A DNA stretch of 64,000 nt from assembly GCA_964509475.1 (NCBI GenBank), contig CAZDXJ010000002.1, forward strand, positions 12,944-76,943, in the 5' to 3' direction. This document shows, piece by piece, positions 17,175 through 26,026 of the stretch; the stretch's first letter is position 1, and every line of letters begins with the position of its first letter. The stretch comes from CAZDXJ01 sp964509475 (GTDB taxonomy: Bacteria; Pseudomonadota; Gammaproteobacteria; Methylococcales; Methylomonadaceae). A program made the position numbers and the translations under genes. The notes beneath the pieces are model-generated. The model ran no database searches. It saw only the letters and a list, made by a program, of their open reading frames with translations, and was not told the DNA's origin.

Positions 17175-18545
17175 TCAAGACTCCTGTTTCTTGGGCCTTT
17201 TCCAGCCGGCAATACTTATCTGTTTCGCCCTTGTCAAAGTCAATTGATTATCCGGTGCCTCCTTGCTGATCGTGGAACCGGCACCAATGGTCGCATTTTC
17301 TCCGATTGTGACCGGAGCAATCAATTGGGCGTTGGAACCAATAAAAGCCCTGTTGCCGATAATTGTCTGATATTTGTTAGCGCCATCATAATTGCAAGTT
17401 ATCGTGCCGGCGCCAATATTGACCTGCTCGCCGACCCGGGCATCACCGATATAACTGAGGTGATTGATTTTGCTGCCTGCAGCAACGGCAGTTTTTTTGA
17501 TTTCCACAAAATTACCGATATGTACCTGTGCTGCCAACTCGGTTTGCGGTCTCAGCCGTGCGAAGGGACCAATCCGGCTGCCCGCCCCGATATAGGCCTG
17601 GTCAATAATGCAATTCGGTAAAATTTCCACATCGTCAGCGATAACCGAATCACGAATGATACTGTTTGCACCAATGCGTACACGGTTACCCAGGCGAATA
17701 TTACCTTGCAGAATCACATTGGCATCAATTTCTATATCGCTCCCAGCCTGTTCCAGGCGGCCACGCAAATCGAAACGAGTTGGATCATACAGCGTCACCC
17801 CTTGCTGCATGAGCTGCTGCGCCTGCTGCCGTTGGTAAACACGTTCCAGATGGGCCAGCTGTATTTTGTCATTGACACCCAGTACTTCATCCGGATTTTG
17901 CGCGCCCACTGTGGCAATGGCAAAACCATCATGAACCGCCATGGCGATAATATCGGTCAAATAATACTCTTTTTGGGCATTGTTGTTTTTTAGCCGCGTC
18001 AGCCAATTTTTCAATGGCTTGCCCGGCACAGCCATAATACCGGTATTGACTTCGTCAATCGCCTTGATCGTGCCGGAAGCGTCTTTTTCCTCGACGATTT
18101 GTATGACCTTGCCGGATGTATCCCGAATGATTCTTCCATAACCCCGTGGGTCATCCAGGTGAACAGTCAACAAGGCCATTGTTTTGGAACCAACTTCGTT
18201 CAGCAAGGCTTCAATAGTAGCTAACTCAAGCAAAGGCACATCACCATACAAAATCAACACATGATCTTCATCATGAATATGATCGATTGCCTGTTGCACG
18301 GCATGTCCGGTACCCAGACGCTGGGCCTGTTCTATCCAGCTTACCGGTAATGCCGCCAATTCTTCCAGTACCTGGTCAGCACCATGCCCATAGACAACAT
18401 AAACCTTATTGTCTGGCAATCGGAAACTGGTATTGGCAACATGCTCTAACAAGGTTGTCCCTGCAATCTTGTGTAAAACCTTGGGTTTTTCCGAACGCAT
18501 GCGGGTACCTTGTCCGGCGGCAAGAATAATGGTTTTGATATTCAT
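17175..18545 (-). CDS. glmU: bifunctional N-acetylglucosamine-1-phosphate uridylyltransferase / glucosamine-1-phosphate acetyltransferase
   Basis: A 456-residue GlmU, the same length as the E. coli enzyme. The N-terminal pyrophosphorylase domain carries LAAGQGTRMRS and KPKVLH (residues about 7-25), and YGDVPLL is near 103. The C-terminal half is a left-handed beta-helix of hexapeptide repeats (INHLSYIGDA, VNIGAGTITCNYDG) that carries the acetyltransferase. Together they make UDP-GlcNAc. The ATG at 18545 follows AAGGAG at 5-nt spacing, which rules out the 12-residue longer reading frame. A terminator after atpC separates it from the ATP synthase genes, so it probably has its own promoter in 18546-18636 or depends on read-through. 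Confidence 0.97.
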   Translation of the reverse strand: MNIKTIILAAGQGTRMRSEKPKVLHKIAGTTLLEHVANTSFRLPDNKVYVVYGHGADQVLEELAALPVSWIEQAQRLGTGHAVQQAIDHIHDEDHVLILYGDVPLLELATIEALLNEVGSKTMALLTVHLDDPRGYGRIIRDTSGKVIQIVEEKDASGTIKAIDEVNTGIMAVPGKPLKNWLTRLKNNNAQKEYYLTDIIAMAVHDGFAIATVGAQNPDEVLGVNDKIQLAHLERVYQRQQAQQLMQQGVTLYDPTRFDLRGRLEQAGSDIEIDANVILQGNIRLGNRVRIGANSIIRDSVIADDVEILPNCIIDQAYIGAGSRIGPFARLRPQTELAAQVHIGNFVEIKKTAVAAGSKINHLSYIGDARVGEQVNIGAGTITCNYDGANKYQTIIGNRAFIGSNAQLIAPVTIGENATIGAGSTISKEAPDNQLTLTRAKQISIAGWKRPKKQES

Positions 18546-18636
18546 TATGCTCCTTGAGATCAGGCTATTATCATTGTTCAATTTCCATTGACAGATGTCT
18601 CCATTTTAGACAAGGCTGCTGAATTTTTCATGTTAA

Positions 18637-18683
18637 TTAAAAAAAGCCCGACAATATGAGGGTAACCATATTACCGGGCTTTC
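18637..18683 (-). terminator. Rho-independent terminator after atpC
   Basis: On the minus strand, AAAGCCCGGTAATATG pairs with CATATTGTCGGGCTTT around a short GTTACCCT loop and is followed by a run of seven T residues. It lies 24 nt beyond the atpC stop. Confidence 0.9.
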
Positions 18684-18706
18684 AAGCCTTTTTGAGGCGT
18701 AATCGA

Positions 18707-19129
18707 CTACCCGCCCCGTTTTCTCAATCTATCCAGGGTTCTTAGTTGCATAACGGCTTCAGCAAGTCGCGCCTGGGCTTTTGCATAATCAATTTGCCCG
18801 GATTTGTCCGCCAGCGCCTCTTCAGCCCTGGCTTTCGCCTCCAGAGCTGCGACTTCATCAATATCCTTGGCGCGTATTGCCGTATCGGTCAATATCGTCA
18901 CTAAATGTGGCTGTACTTCGATCATACCACCTGAAACATAAAATGGATGTTGTTCGGTTTCACTCACTTTGACCCGCACTTCACCCGGCACCAGCCTGGA
19001 AATAAAAGGTGCGTGCCGCGGCGTAATGCCGACTTCACCCATCTCAGCCGGGGCGAATACCATCTCGGCGAGCCCCGAATAAAGTTCTTGTTCAGCGCTT
19101 ACGATATCAACATGAATTGTCATGGGCAT
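18707..19129 (-). CDS. atpC: F0F1 ATP synthase subunit epsilon
   Basis: A 140-residue central-stalk subunit that couples and inhibits F1. The N-terminal beta-sandwich begins HVDIVSAEQELYSG, contains GEVGITPRHAP and FYVSGGMIEVQPH, and is followed by the two-helix C-terminal domain (ALEAKARAEEAL). The ATG at 19129 (MPMTIHVD) has AGGTGG 5 nt upstream; a GTG at 19138 overlaps that ribosome site and is unlikely to be used. It is the last gene of the atp operon and is followed by a strong terminator. Confidence 0.95.
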   Translation of the reverse strand: MPMTIHVDIVSAEQELYSGLAEMVFAPAEMGEVGITPRHAPFISRLVPGEVRVKVSETEQHPFYVSGGMIEVQPHLVTILTDTAIRAKDIDEVAALEAKARAEEALADKSGQIDYAKAQARLAEAVMQLRTLDRLRKRGG

Positions 19130-19153
19130 AATTTCCACCTGTGGCTACCGCCT

Positions 19154-20530
19154 TTACATACCTTTCGCTTTTTCTATCGCTTCGTCAATCGTACCCACCA
19201 TATAAAAGGCCTGTTCCGGCAAATCATCATATTCACCTTCGACAATGCCTTTGAAGCCGGCAATGGTATCTTTTAATGGCACATACTTACCTGGGGAACC
19301 GGTAAACACTTCCGCGACAAAAAATGGTTGTGACAGAAAGCGCTGAATTTTACGCGCTCTGGACACGGTCAGTTTATCTTCCTCGGACAATTCATCCATG
19401 CCCAAAATAGCGATAATATCACGCAACTCCTTGTACCGCTGCAAAGTACCCTGTACCTTACGGGCAACATCATAATGTTCCTGACCAATCACCAATGGAT
19501 CAAGCTGACGGCTGGTTGAATCCAGAGGATCCACCGCCGGATAAATACCCAGTTCGGCAATCTGCCTGGACAATACCACGGTTGCATCGAGATGCGCGAA
19601 TGTCGTTGCCGGTGATGGGTCGGTCAAATCATCGGCAGGCACATAAACCGCCTGAATCGACGTGATCGATCCGGTTTTGGTTGAGGTGATACGTTCCTGA
19701 AGTACACCCATTTCTTCAGCCAGGTTGGGCTGATAACCTACCGCCGATGGCATACGGCCCAACAGTGCCGACACCTCCGTACCGGCCAGGGTATAACGGT
19801 AAATATTATCGACGAAAAACAATACATCCCGGCCTTCTTCCCGGAAATATTCCGCCATCGTCAAACCGGTCAAAGCGACACGCAAACGGTTACCCGGTGG
19901 CTCGTTCATCTGCCCGTAAACCAATGATACTTTATCGATAACATTGGAATCGGTCATTTCATGATAGAAATCGTTACCTTCCCGGGTACGCTCACCAACC
20001 CCGGCAAATACCGAAAAACCACTGTGTTCTATGGCAATGTTACGAATCAATTCCATCATATTGACCGTCTTGCCCACGCCGGCACCACCGAACAAGCCGA
20101 CCTTGCCACCTTTGGCAAAAGGACAAACCAAATCAATAACCTTGATACCGGTTTCCAATAATTCATTGGCTGGCGCCTGCTCCTCATAAGAGGGGGCTTT
20201 ACGGTGAATGCCCCATTTTTCCTTCTCGCCAATCGGTCCTTTTTCGTCAATAGGCTGTCCCAAAACATTCATGATGCGGCCCAGGGTTTCCCTGCCCACC
20301 GGTACCGAGATAGCGCTTCCTGTGTTGTCAACCGCCAGGCCACGGCTTAAACCATCCGTCGAACCCATGGCAATGGTTCTGACGACACCATCACCCAACT
20401 GTTGTTGCACTTCCAAAACAATATCCCTGTCTTCGACGTTCAACGCGTCATATACTTTTGGCAGGCTTTCCCGCGGAAATTCCACGTCAACTACCGCACC
20501 AATAATTTGAACGATTTTACCCGAACTCAT
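19154..20530 (-). CDS. atpD: F0F1 ATP synthase subunit beta
   Basis: The 458-residue catalytic subunit. The P-loop GGAGVGKT is at residues 148-155, the catalytic Glu180 in GVGERTREGNDFY, LLFFVDNIYR-like Walker B near 240, and the DELSEED region near 385 (the DELSEED motif is intact). It forms the alpha3-beta3 ring of F1 on the cytoplasmic side. The length and order between atpG and atpC are as in E. coli. No unusual residue was noticed. Confidence 0.98.
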   Translation of the reverse strand: MSSGKIVQIIGAVVDVEFPRESLPKVYDALNVEDRDIVLEVQQQLGDGVVRTIAMGSTDGLSRGLAVDNTGSAISVPVGRETLGRIMNVLGQPIDEKGPIGEKEKWGIHRKAPSYEEQAPANELLETGIKVIDLVCPFAKGGKVGLFGGAGVGKTVNMMELIRNIAIEHSGFSVFAGVGERTREGNDFYHEMTDSNVIDKVSLVYGQMNEPPGNRLRVALTGLTMAEYFREEGRDVLFFVDNIYRYTLAGTEVSALLGRMPSAVGYQPNLAEEMGVLQERITSTKTGSITSIQAVYVPADDLTDPSPATTFAHLDATVVLSRQIAELGIYPAVDPLDSTSRQLDPLVIGQEHYDVARKVQGTLQRYKELRDIIAILGMDELSEEDKLTVSRARKIQRFLSQPFFVAEVFTGSPGKYVPLKDTIAGFKGIVEGEYDDLPEQAFYMVGTIDEAIEKAKGM

Positions 20531-20577
20531 TGTGTCGTCCTCTTAAAATTCTTTTTCTGTCAATTCGTTTTATCTGC

Positions 20578-21441
20578 TTAAACGGCAGCAGCGCCCGCGA
20601 CAATTTCCGAAATTTCCTGCGTAATAGCCGCCTGTCTCGCTTTATTGTAAACAAGCTGCAATTCATCAATAAGATTGCCGGCGTTATCCGATGCGCTTTT
20701 CATTGCAACCATACGCGCCGCCTGCTCACAAGCGTTATTTTCCACCAACCCTTGATAAACGATGGACTCAATGTAACGGCTCAGCAAATTTTCCAGAACT
20801 TCCTTGGCATCCGGCTCATACAAATAATCCCAGTGGCCTTTCAGTTCCTCATCAATTTCCTCGGTTACCACAGGAAGCAGTTTATCCAGCAAAGGCTTTT
20901 GTGTCATGGTGTTGACAAACTCGTTATACACAACATGCAACTCATCGATCCGGCCTTCGGCAAACGCGTCCAGCATGATTTTCAAAACACCAACAATATC
21001 TTCAAGATGCGGCGTATCACCCAATTTTGTGACCTGGCCGACAATATTAGCGCCGAGACTGGAAAAAAAACTGGTCGCTTTGCTGCCAATTGTGCAAATA
21101 TCCATTTCGATACCCGCCTCATCCCATTGCTGCATCTGTTTGAGGGTTTTTCTGAACAGATTGGCATTCAGCCCACCACACAAGCCCCGATCCGATGAAA
21201 TGATGATCATGCCAACCCGTTTTACATCACGCACATTGAAAAACTCATGCCGGTATTCCGGATTGGCATGTGCCAGATGTTTTATAATTCTGGCAATTTT
21301 CTGAGAATAAGGGCGCGTCGCCTGCATTTTCGCCTGAGTTTTACGCATTTTACTCGCGGCAACCATTTCCATTGCCCGGGTAATTTTTTGCGTATTTTTA
21401 ATGCTTGCGATTTTGGTGCGTATCTCTTTACCTACAGCCAT
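20578..21441 (-). CDS. atpG: F0F1 ATP synthase subunit gamma
   Basis: The 287-residue rotor-shaft subunit. The N-terminal helix starts AVGKEIRTKIASIKNTQKITRAMEMV. A central Rossmann-like part has SSDRGLCGGLNANLF near residue 80, and the C-terminal helix carries AARMVAMKSASDNAG and ends in a region rich in RQAAITQEISEIV. These coiled helices sit inside the alpha3-beta3 ring and transmit rotation. It lies between atpA (11-nt spacer) and atpD. Confidence 0.97.
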   Translation of the reverse strand: MAVGKEIRTKIASIKNTQKITRAMEMVAASKMRKTQAKMQATRPYSQKIARIIKHLAHANPEYRHEFFNVRDVKRVGMIIISSDRGLCGGLNANLFRKTLKQMQQWDEAGIEMDICTIGSKATSFFSSLGANIVGQVTKLGDTPHLEDIVGVLKIMLDAFAEGRIDELHVVYNEFVNTMTQKPLLDKLLPVVTEEIDEELKGHWDYLYEPDAKEVLENLLSRYIESIVYQGLVENNACEQAARMVAMKSASDNAGNLIDELQLVYNKARQAAITQEISEIVAGAAAV

Positions 21442-21452
21442 GAGCAGACCTT

Positions 21453-22994
21453 TTACCAGCTATGTGTTTTGATGAACGAATCCAAAGCCGCTTTCAGGCT
21501 TTGCTGAATATCATCATTGTAATCGCCGCTTGCATCGATACTTTCCATCAGTTCAGTATGCTCGGATCGCATATACAACTGCAAAGCATCTTCAAAATCA
21601 CGCACCTTGTTCACCTCTACAGCATCGAGATAACCTTCGTTGGCCGCATACAAGGATACCGCCATTTGTGCTACCGACATTGGTGTATATTGATTTTGTT
21701 TCATCAACTCGGTAACCCGCTGACCTCGTTCAATCTGCTTGCGTGTACTTTCATCCAAATCTGATGCAAACTGGGCAAATGCGGCCAATTCACGGTATTG
21801 CGCCAAATCAAGACGGATACCACCGCCCAGTTTTTTGATGATTTTGGTTTGTGCCGCACCACCAACCCGCGATACCGACAAGCCCGCATTGACTGCGGGA
21901 CGGATGCCCGAGTTGAACAAATCCGTTTCCAGAAAGATTTGTCCATCGGTGATCGAAATCACGTTGGTTGGCACGAATGCCGATACGTCCCCGGCCTGGG
22001 TTTCGATAATCGGCAGGGCGGTCAATGAACCGGTTTTGCCCTTGACCTTGCCAGCGGTCAGTTTTTCAACTTCTTCGGCATTGATACGCGCGGCTCTTTC
22101 CAACAATCTTGAATGCAAATAAAATACATCACCGGGATAAGCCTCACGTCCTGGCGGACGGCGCAACAGCAACGATACCTGCCGGTAAGCCCAGGCTTGT
22201 TTGGTCAGGTCATCATAGATAATCAGCGCATCCTCGCCCTGATCGCGGAAAAACTCACCCATCGAGCAGCCGGTATACGGCGCGATAAACTGCAAGGCCG
22301 CAGATTCGGAAGCCGAAGCGACAACGACGATGGTATGTTCCATCGCGCCATGCTCTTCCAGCTTACGGACGACGTTGGCAATCGAGGATTGTTTCTGGCC
22401 GATAGCCACATAAATACATTTGATGCCGGTGCCTTTCTGATTGATGATGGCATCGACAGCGATGGCGGTTTTTCCGGTTTGCCGGTCACCAATAATCAAT
22501 TCCCGCTGGCCACGACCGATCGGAATCATCGAGTCAATTGATTTCAATCCGGTCTGTACCGGTTGATCGACCGATTGACGCGCGATTACACCGGGTGCAA
22601 TCTTTTCAATGGGTGAGTTATGTTCGGTTTCAATAGCGCCTTTGCCGTCTATCGGATTACCCAGGGCATCGACAACACGGCCCAGCAAGGACTCACCAAC
22701 CGGTACTTCCAGAATTTTACCGGTACATTTTACCGTATCACCTTCCGAGATATGTTCGTAAGCGCCCAAAATAACGGCGCCCACCGAATCTCTTTCCAGG
22801 TTTAACGCCATGCCATAGGTATTGCCTGGAAATTCGAGCATTTCGCCCTGCATTGCCTCAGACAATCCGTGAATTCTTACAATACCATCGGTCACACTGA
22901 CAACAGTGCCTTCGGTATGCGCTTCGATACTGAGATCGAAATTTTCGATCTTTTTCTTGATCAGATCACTTATTTCAGATGGGTTTAGTTGCAT
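21453..22994 (-). CDS. atpA: F0F1 ATP synthase subunit alpha
   Basis: The 513-residue non-catalytic nucleotide-binding subunit. The P-loop GDRQTGKT is at residues 169-176, LLRRPPGREAYPGDVFYLHSR lies near 280, and the arginine finger is in the SVSRVGGAAQ segment near 373. The N-terminus MQLNPSEISDLIKKKIENF is typical of gamma- and betaproteobacterial AtpA. It alternates with beta in F1 and binds delta at its N-terminus. It is encoded between atpH and atpG, with a 23-nt spacer from atpH. Confidence 0.98.
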   Translation of the reverse strand: MQLNPSEISDLIKKKIENFDLSIEAHTEGTVVSVTDGIVRIHGLSEAMQGEMLEFPGNTYGMALNLERDSVGAVILGAYEHISEGDTVKCTGKILEVPVGESLLGRVVDALGNPIDGKGAIETEHNSPIEKIAPGVIARQSVDQPVQTGLKSIDSMIPIGRGQRELIIGDRQTGKTAIAVDAIINQKGTGIKCIYVAIGQKQSSIANVVRKLEEHGAMEHTIVVVASASESAALQFIAPYTGCSMGEFFRDQGEDALIIYDDLTKQAWAYRQVSLLLRRPPGREAYPGDVFYLHSRLLERAARINAEEVEKLTAGKVKGKTGSLTALPIIETQAGDVSAFVPTNVISITDGQIFLETDLFNSGIRPAVNAGLSVSRVGGAAQTKIIKKLGGGIRLDLAQYRELAAFAQFASDLDESTRKQIERGQRVTELMKQNQYTPMSVAQMAVSLYAANEGYLDAVEVNKVRDFEDALQLYMRSEHTELMESIDASGDYNDDIQQSLKAALDSFIKTHSW

Positions 22995-23017
22995 GTTTAT
23001 TTTCTCACTCTAGCCAT

Positions 23018-23548
23018 TTAGAGCTGTTTGGCTAATTGTTGAAGCCGCCCTTTAATCGAGCCGTCAATAACCTGGTCACCGGCGCGAACCAAAATTCCGC
23101 CTATCAATGATTTGTCGATAGCCACATTGACATTGACTTTTTTATTCAGCCTTTTGGTCAACGCGGCACTCAGTTTTTGCACCTCTTGTTTATTGAGGGC
23201 AAACGCACTCCATACATCGACATCGACATAACCTTCATCTTCCGCCTTGTATTGTTCATACAGGGCCGCAATATGAGGAAGCAAAGCCAGGCGGCCATTG
23301 TGCACCAGCAATTTTATAAAATTGGCGCCCTGATCATCGATTTGCTGCGCACAAATATCCAGTAACAATTCAGTAAATTTCTGCCGATCGACAGCCGGGT
23401 TACCCATTGCCGATGCTATTTCCGGATCTTGTACGACAGCGGACAAAAATTTCAGCGTTTGTGACCATTGCACAAGCGCGGCAGACTCTTTTGCGGTCTT
23501 GAAAACGGCTTCGGCGTAGGGCCTGGCCAGGGTCGCTGTTTCGGTCAT
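23018..23548 (-). CDS. atpH: F0F1 ATP synthase subunit delta
   Basis: A 176-residue peripheral-stalk subunit (OSCP homologue) joining the b-subunit stalk to the top of F1. The N-terminal helical domain starts LARPYAEAVFKTAKE. The C-terminal part has VNVNVAIDKSLIGGILVRAGDQVIDGSIKGRL, the conserved delta-subunit signature region (about residues 137-170). Its ATG overlaps the atpF stop by 4 nt (ATGA), as often seen for atpF-atpH. Confidence 0.96.
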   Translation of the reverse strand: MTETATLARPYAEAVFKTAKESAALVQWSQTLKFLSAVVQDPEIASAMGNPAVDRQKFTELLLDICAQQIDDQGANFIKLLVHNGRLALLPHIAALYEQYKAEDEGYVDVDVWSAFALNKQEVQKLSAALTKRLNKKVNVNVAIDKSLIGGILVRAGDQVIDGSIKGRLQQLAKQL

Positions 23549-24027
23549 TCTGCCTTACCTAGCTGCTCTGATAGCTTGGATACAATGCCCTGGTGTTTTG
23601 TTTTATCCACCTCGGATTGCAGTATTTGCTCAGCCGCCTTTAACGCCAGTACCGACACTTCTTTACGCAAACCTTCCTGTGCGGTTTGCATATCGTGTTC
23701 AATCTGGGCGTTGGCAGCCAAAATCAAACGCTCGCCTTCTTTTTTGGCATTGTCTTTTGATTCCTCGACCAGTTCATTGGCACGTTTTTGCGCCAGGGTG
23801 ACAATTTCGGCCGACTGCTCTTTGGCTTCCTTGAGAACACTCTTGGCTTTTTTCTCGGCCAGCTCCATTTCTTCCTGCCCGCGTTCGGCAGCCGCCAAAC
23901 CTTCGGCAATTTTCTTTTTGCGTTCTTCAAGTGCCTGCATAATGGGTGGCCAGATATACTTCATGGTAAACCATACCAGAAGTGTAAAGGTTATCATTTG
24001 GCCGATCAGAGTAGCATTGATACTCAT
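23545..24027 (-). CDS. atpF: F0F1 ATP synthase subunit b
   Basis: A 160-residue stator subunit. One N-terminal membrane helix (residues about 5-25, GQMITFTLLVWFTMKYIWPPI) is followed by a long, highly charged coiled coil rich in Ala, Glu and Lys. It forms a dimer that anchors F1 to subunit a. The start lies behind GAGGAATG-type ribosome bases, and the stop overlaps atpH by 4 nt. Confidence 0.96.
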   Translation of the reverse strand: MSINATLIGQMITFTLLVWFTMKYIWPPIMQALEERKKKIAEGLAAAERGQEEMELAEKKAKSVLKEAKEQSAEIVTLAQKRANELVEESKDNAKKEGERLILAANAQIEHDMQTAQEGLRKEVSVLALKAAEQILQSEVDKTKHQGIVSKLSEQLGKAE

Positions 24028-24064
24028 GACACATTCCTCATGTTGCTGTTAAAAGGAGCCAGCC

Positions 24065-24349
24065 TCAACCTGCGGCAGACTGTACAGCCGATAAGAATGG
24101 ATTCGCGAATGTAAAAAACAGCGCCATACCCACACCGATCATTGTTACCGCATCCAAAAGACCCGCGACGATAAACATTTTGACCTGTAACATAGGCACC
24201 AACTCAGGCTGACGGGCCGCGCCTTCCAAAAATTTGCCACCCAGCAGACCAAAACCGATCGCTGTACCGACAGCGCCCATACCCAGAATCAGACCGACCG
24301 CGATGGCCGTCAACCCCTGAACATCAGCGATTAATGATGCAATTTCCAT
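24065..24349 (-). CDS. atpE: F0F1 ATP synthase subunit c
   Basis: A 94-residue c-ring proteolipid: two membrane helices joined by the polar loop RQPE (residues 46-49). The ion-carrying carboxylate is Asp66 in GLLDAVTM. No Na+-type Gln/Glu-Ser ligand set is seen, so proton coupling is most likely. It is slightly longer than E. coli AtpE (79) because of an extended N-terminus. A strong GGAGG ribosome site 5 nt before the ATG fits the need for many c subunits per complex. Confidence 0.97.
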   Translation of the reverse strand: MEIASLIADVQGLTAIAVGLILGMGAVGTAIGFGLLGGKFLEGAARQPELVPMLQVKMFIVAGLLDAVTMIGVGMALFFTFANPFLSAVQSAAG

Positions 24350-24394
24350 GATACCTCCGAACTAAAAAAATAATAAGATTAATGAAACAGAAAG

Positions 24395-25159
24395 TTAGTG
24401 GTCTTCATGCGCCATACTGAGATACACGATCGTTAAGACCATAAAAATAAACGCCTGCAGCGTAATAATAAGGATATGGAATATAGCCCACGGAAAACTC
24501 AGCAGTGGTTGCAGCAAAGGAGGCAACAACGCAATCAGGATAAAGATAAGTTCACCCGCGTAAAGATTACCGAACAAACGAAGCGCCAGTGAAATCGGTT
24601 TCGCCAATTCCTCGACCAGTTTGAGCATCAGGTTGAATGGCATCATCCACGGACCGAAAGGATGAAACAATAATTCCTTGGCAAATCCCCAAGGACCTTT
24701 TATCACGATGCTATAAAAAATGATAAGACCAAAAACACTGATGGACAGGGCAAAGGTTGCATTCAGGTCTGTGCTGGGCACAACCCGCAAATAATCGATA
24801 CCCATCACTGCCCCGGTTGACGGCAACAAGTCAACCGGAAAAAGATCCATGAAGTTCCAAAGAAAAACCCAACAAAAGATCGATAACGCCAGTGGTGCAA
24901 TCAATTTGCTTCGCCCATGGAAGGTGTCTTTCACCTGGCCATCGACAAATTCAATCAACAGCTCGGCGAAATTTTGTACAGGACCCGGCACATCCGACGT
25001 TACCTTGTCCGCCACTGTCTTGAAAAACCAGATAAAAAGGATACCCAAAAGCGCCGAAAAAAACAGCGTATCAAGATGCAGTGTCCAAAAACCCTCGCCA
25101 ACCGTCAGCGGCGTCAAGTGATGAACAATATACCCTGTAGTGCCACCTTCACTAGCCAT
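24395..25159 (-). CDS. atpB: F0F1 ATP synthase subunit a
   Basis: The 254-residue integral membrane subunit that forms the proton half-channels. The conserved helix ISLALRLFGNLYAGE carries the essential arginine near residue 195, and the last helix contains LQAFIFMVLTIVYLSMA. The GHH-like N-terminal region YIVHHLTPL is typical of proteobacterial AtpB. It lies 31 nt after atpI and 45 nt before atpE on the same strand. Confidence 0.97.
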   Translation of the reverse strand: MASEGGTTGYIVHHLTPLTVGEGFWTLHLDTLFFSALLGILFIWFFKTVADKVTSDVPGPVQNFAELLIEFVDGQVKDTFHGRSKLIAPLALSIFCWVFLWNFMDLFPVDLLPSTGAVMGIDYLRVVPSTDLNATFALSISVFGLIIFYSIVIKGPWGFAKELLFHPFGPWMMPFNLMLKLVEELAKPISLALRLFGNLYAGELIFILIALLPPLLQPLLSFPWAIFHILIITLQAFIFMVLTIVYLSMAHEDH

Positions 25160-25190
25160 TATGAACTCACAACTTAACTAAACAATTAAC

Positions 25191-25562
25191 TCAATATTCG
25201 CGCCACACCAACAACGCAACCCAAAAAACAGATAACACAGCCAAGTAACCAATCAGCAGAGGGAAAAAATTCAGACCCGGTACCTGGAATATCAGAAAAA
25301 ACAGTACGGCTGTCAGAATTAATTTTCCAGATTCCCCGGCATAAAAGGAACGCATTATTTTCTTTGCGGTTTTCCCTTTCGACAAACTGATGTGTAATGC
25401 GAAGTAAAGATTCGGTATAAACGCTGCCAATCCACCCAGCATCGACGATACGGATTTTTGGGTTTCGCCAGTTGCAAAAAAAACCGATGCTATGAATAGC
25501 ACAACCAAGGCTTGCAAGAGCAATACTTTTTCGACAGTAGAAAATATTCTCCCGCCCGCCAT
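25191..25562 (-). CDS. atpI: ATP synthase subunit I
   Basis: A 123-residue membrane protein with four hydrophobic segments (about 13-30, 38-55, 75-93, 96-117), in the standard first position of the operon. AtpI helps c-ring assembly and possibly Mg2+ supply. The ATG at 25562 has AGAGG about 7 nt upstream. The transcription start predicted from the nearby promoter leaves a leader of roughly 22 nt. Sequence conservation in this family is low, so the call rests on position, length and topology. Confidence 0.88.
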   Translation of the reverse strand: MAGGRIFSTVEKVLLLQALVVLFIASVFFATGETQKSVSSMLGGLAAFIPNLYFALHISLSKGKTAKKIMRSFYAGESGKLILTAVLFFLIFQVPGLNFFPLLIGYLAVLSVFWVALLVWREY

Positions 25563-25590
25563 AATGAACCTCTACCTATTCAGCTTGGGG

Positions 25591-25619
25591 ATTATAGCCA
25601 TGGCCCCAAATTAAATCAA
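25591..25619 (-). promoter_or_regulatory. sigma70 promoter of the atp operon
   Basis: On the minus strand, TTGATT (25614-25619) and a perfect TATAAT (25591-25596) are separated by exactly 17 bp, placing the transcription start about 22 nt upstream of atpI. Confidence 0.8.
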
Positions 25620-25792
25620 GATACATTGCTATCAATAGCCATCAGTCCCGGTTGGAAAAAACAAAATGGATTTTGTGATTTTTCAGGTGTTATACTGCGC
25701 AAGGCTACAGTTTCGGATTTTGGGTATCGCGGTAGCCTACTCAAGGCCAATCCGCCCGGCACCTTATTTGTTCCCAAAAAACAATTTTTATC

Positions 25793-25944
25793 GTAACGGC
25801 TCACCCGGTTGTGTTGTAGCCGGCGCAGGTCATTAATTTATCAGGACGTGAATACATCCCTGTTGTTCTGCATAACATCCTAAGCTGGGCAAGCCTGATA
25901 AATCAACAACCTGCACCTGCTTTTCAGAGAGGGTGAGTCGATAC
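25793..25944 (+). mobile_element. MITE family 1, copy 2 (152 bp) with 8-bp target duplication
   Basis: The ends GTAACGGCTCACCC (left) and the complement of GGGTGAGTCGATAC (right) match at 12 of 14 positions. Perfect 8-bp direct repeats TTTTTATC flank it at 25785-25792 and 25945-25952. Internal arms around TTAATTTATCAGG and CCTGATAAATCAAC make it largely foldable. It has no coding capacity. It is the same family as 15083-15264. GTA ends and 8-bp duplications are hallmarks of IS66-family transposition, so this is probably a non-autonomous IS66 derivative. Confidence 0.85.
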
Positions 25945-25970
25945 TTTTTATCTATTCATTCCGGCAAGCG

Positions 25971-26015
25971 TTTTATCTTGATGTAAGATTCATTTTCCAC
26001 ATTCGTGACCGTGCA
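25971..26015 (+). repeat. dispersed 60-bp repeat, diverged copy
   Basis: CGGCAAGCGTTTTATC followed by TTCATTTTCCACATTCGTGACC matches the repeats at 11041 and 36676 with several substitutions. It ends about 12 bp before the rep start codon, mirroring the copy in front of the LysR gene. Confidence 0.5.
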
Positions 26016-26026
26016 AATATATATCG

